From JAHFUI01 sp041485905 (GTDB lineage: Bacteria; Acidobacteriota; Vicinamibacteria; Vicinamibacterales; CAVVIG01), in the NCBI GenBank assembly GCA_041485905.1, contig JBGPKK010000080.1, positions 1-20,462 on the forward strand: 20,462 nt of DNA. Direction: 5' to 3'. Positions 18,720 through 20,462 of this stretch are shown here, one piece after another. Numbering within the stretch: position 1 is the stretch's first letter; every line of letters starts with the position of its first letter. Both the position numbers and the translations under genes were made by a program. The notes below the pieces were generated by a model. It made no database searches, was not told the DNA's origin, and saw only the letters and a program-made list of their open reading frames with translations.

Positions 18720-20303
18720 ATGAAAACCCGGCACGCGTTCCTCGTCGTGGCGTTCTTCGCCTTCCTGGCCGCCCTGCCGCGCGCGGCAGACGGTCCGGCC
18801 ACGGAGAAAATCGACCTCGACGCCGTCTACCGCATCAAGGACGAAGGACTGCAGCGGTCGAAGGTGATGGAGGTCGAAAGCTACCTCACCGATGTCTACG
18901 GGCCCCGCCTGACCGGCTCGCCCAATATCAAGGAAGCCGCCGACTGGGCGCAGAAAACGATGAAGGAATGGGGACTCGCCAACGTGCATGTGGAAACCTG
19001 GCCGTTCGGCCGCGGCTGGCAGAATCAGCGCTTTGCGGCCATGGCCGTCACGCCCCGCGCATATCCGCTGATTGCGTTTCCCAAGGCGTGGAGTCCCGGG
19101 ACACATGGTCCGGTCAGCGGCGAGGCAGTGCTGGCACCCATTCAGAACGACCGCGATCTCGACGCCTGGCGCGGCAAGCTCCGCGGCAAGTTCGTGCTGA
19201 CAACCCCGATGCGGCAGGTCGCGGCCCGTTTCGAGCCGCTCGGTCACCGGTTGACCGACGCCGAACTGGACAATCTGTCGAAGCAGCCCGTCGCCGCCGG
19301 ACGCGGCCGCGGCGCCCCGCCGGCGGGAGCCGTCGCCAACCCGCAGGAATTTCAGAGGAAGAGAACTCAGTTCTTCGTCGACGAAGGCGTGGCGGCGGTC
19401 ATCGATCCGAGCGCCGGTGACGGCGGAACGTTCTTCGTCCAGGCCGTCCCGGGCGTATCGCGCGACCCGAAGGCTCCGCTTCAGGCGCCGCAGGTCGTTC
19501 TTTCAATCGAGCAGTACGGCCGGATCGTCCGGACGCTGGAGAAGAACATCCCGGTTACGCTGCAGATGGACATCGACAACACGTTCTACGACGACGACCT
19601 GAACGGCTTCAACATCGTCGCCGAGCTTCCGGGCACCGACAAGGCCGACGAGATCGTGATGCTCGGCGCGCACTTCGACTCCTGGCACGCCGGCACGGGC
19701 GCGACGGACAACGCGGCCGGATCGGCCGTCATGATGGAAGCGATGCGGATTCTGAAGACCACCGGCTTGAAGCCGCGCCGGACGGTGCGTCTCGCGTTGT
19801 GGGGTGGCGAAGAAGAAGGGCTGCTCGGATCGGCGGCGTATGTGACAGGTCACTTCGCCGACCGGCAAACGATGGCGTTGAAGCCCGAGCACGCGAAGCT
19901 GTCGGCGTACTACAACGTCGACAACGGCACCGGCACAATTCGCGGCGTCTACCTACAGGGCAACGAAGCGGTGGCGCCGATCTTTCAGAGCTGGATCGAG
20001 CCTTTCAAGAACCTCGGCATGACGACGCTGACGATCCGCAGCACGGGCGGGACCGATCACACGTCGTACGACGCCGTCGGACTGCCAGGATTTCAGTTCA
20101 TTCAGGATCCGGTCGAGTACGACTCGCGCACGCATCACTCGAACCAGGACGTCTACGAGCGCGTTCAAGCCGACGACATGATGCGCAACGCAGTCATCGT
20201 CGCCTCGTTCGCGTACAACACGGCGAACCGTGAGGAGAAGCTCCCGCGCAAGCCGCTGCCCCGAGCGCAGGCGGCCGGCCGCGGCCGCGGAGGGCAGCCA
20301 TAA
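18720..20303 (+). CDS. Secreted M28-family zinc aminopeptidase-like metallopeptidase
   Basis: 527 aa from ATG 18720, backed by GGGAGG (18705-18710) 9 nt upstream. MKTRHAFLVVAFFAFLAALPRAADG is a signal peptide, so the enzyme is exported. The peptidase core carries the two-zinc ligands: H318 (GAHFDSW), D330 (ATDNAAGSA), E364/E365 (WGGEEEGLLGS; catalytic base then ligand), D401 (YYNVDNGTG) and H473 (THHSNQD). Residues about 140-290 form a PA-like insert. M28 enzymes release N-terminal amino acids or dipeptides, and here probably serve scavenging of external protein. The last 20 residues are Arg/Gly/Ala-rich. The open frame upstream to 18606 is made by the tandem repeat and is not real coding sequence. 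All ligands are present. Confidence 0.92.
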   Translation: MKTRHAFLVVAFFAFLAALPRAADGPATEKIDLDAVYRIKDEGLQRSKVMEVESYLTDVYGPRLTGSPNIKEAADWAQKTMKEWGLANVHVETWPFGRGWQNQRFAAMAVTPRAYPLIAFPKAWSPGTHGPVSGEAVLAPIQNDRDLDAWRGKLRGKFVLTTPMRQVAARFEPLGHRLTDAELDNLSKQPVAAGRGRGAPPAGAVANPQEFQRKRTQFFVDEGVAAVIDPSAGDGGTFFVQAVPGVSRDPKAPLQAPQVVLSIEQYGRIVRTLEKNIPVTLQMDIDNTFYDDDLNGFNIVAELPGTDKADEIVMLGAHFDSWHAGTGATDNAAGSAVMMEAMRILKTTGLKPRRTVRLALWGGEEEGLLGSAAYVTGHFADRQTMALKPEHAKLSAYYNVDNGTGTIRGVYLQGNEAVAPIFQSWIEPFKNLGMTTLTIRSTGGTDHTSYDAVGLPGFQFIQDPVEYDSRTHHSNQDVYERVQADDMMRNAVIVASFAYNTANREEKLPRKPLPRAQAAGRGRGGQP

Positions 20304-20336
20304 TTCGTCCGTGGTCCTGCGGCGCTATCGCACCAG

Positions 20337-20462
20337 CTATTTTTGGATCTGCCACGCCAGGGGCACGCCCGACGCGACGATGGGCACCTGCTTGACCACC
20401 GCGCCGTTCATCAGCCACACCGCCACGTCGCCGGTCGTCGTATGGCGCCAGACGAGATCGGC
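20337..20462 (-). CDS. C-terminal end of an FG-GAP/VCBS-like repeat protein
   Basis: Partial gene entering from the right edge; 41 residues and a TAG stop (20339-20337) are visible. ADLVWRHTTTGDVAVWLMNG followed by ASGVPLAWQI matches the repeating unit of FG-GAP/VCBS beta-propeller proteins (DLVWRN-x-TG-x-VxVWLMNG), which are extracellular and often contribute to adhesion or substrate binding. The protein ends within or just after a repeat, so the missing upstream part should hold more copies. It converges on the M28 peptidase gene with 33 nt between stops. Confidence 0.6.
   Translation of the reverse strand, partial: ADLVWRHTTTGDVAVWLMNGAVVKQVPIVASGVPLAWQIQK

Overview
The window is dense, GC-rich bacterial DNA with short gaps. 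Its gene content points to Acidobacteriota, probably the Vicinamibacteria lineage. The clues are a Pkn-type Ser/Thr kinase fused to a PD40 beta-propeller, a secreted M28 peptidase with a PA-like insert, DUF1223 and DUF1015 proteins, an FG-GAP protein end, and many small dispersed palindromes. This assignment is inference from family content; no rRNA or other marker is present.

Left arm (1-5650, all minus strand). Reading leftwards: a small membrane lipoprotein, NADP-isocitrate dehydrogenase (icd), a 90-aa zinc-ribbon protein, a class I SAM methyltransferase, then a tightly coupled trio. The trio is a DUF1223 secreted protein, a PuuB/OrdL-like FAD oxidoreductase (4-nt GTGA overlap) and the start of an RNB-type exoribonuclease (4-nt ATGA overlap, cut by the window edge).

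Middle (5683-12458). DNA polymerase I (polA, plus) diverges from the lipoprotein and converges on the kinase-propeller gene (minus). Then come a Uma2-type nuclease remnant with its core deleted and a secreted TPR-like protein.

Right arm (12535-20462). Poly(A) polymerase pcnB (plus) converges on a fatty-acid desaturase (minus). Upstream of the desaturase lie serC and serA (ATGA-coupled), the first two steps unique to serine synthesis, and a DUF1015 gene in the same direction. A secreted M28 metallopeptidase diverges from DUF1015. The last 126 bases hold the C-terminal end of an FG-GAP/VCBS-like repeat protein.

The most unusual layer is the small-repeat population. At least four types are visible: double-hairpin REP-like palindromes, a GACCCT-type palindrome, a C-rich 21-bp minisatellite family, and a 9-bp tandem repeat. 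Three copies lie in frame inside protein-coding genes: two in the kinase catalytic domain (one in its activation loop) and one near the N-terminus of the FAD oxidoreductase. This resembles the Rickettsia palindromic elements that add peptides to proteins. A second theme is a TANNNT -10-like box 6-8 nt before the ATG at several genes, suggesting leaderless transcripts. I see no CRISPR array, tRNA, rRNA, prophage or intact insertion sequence, and no gene-free stretch above 300 bases.
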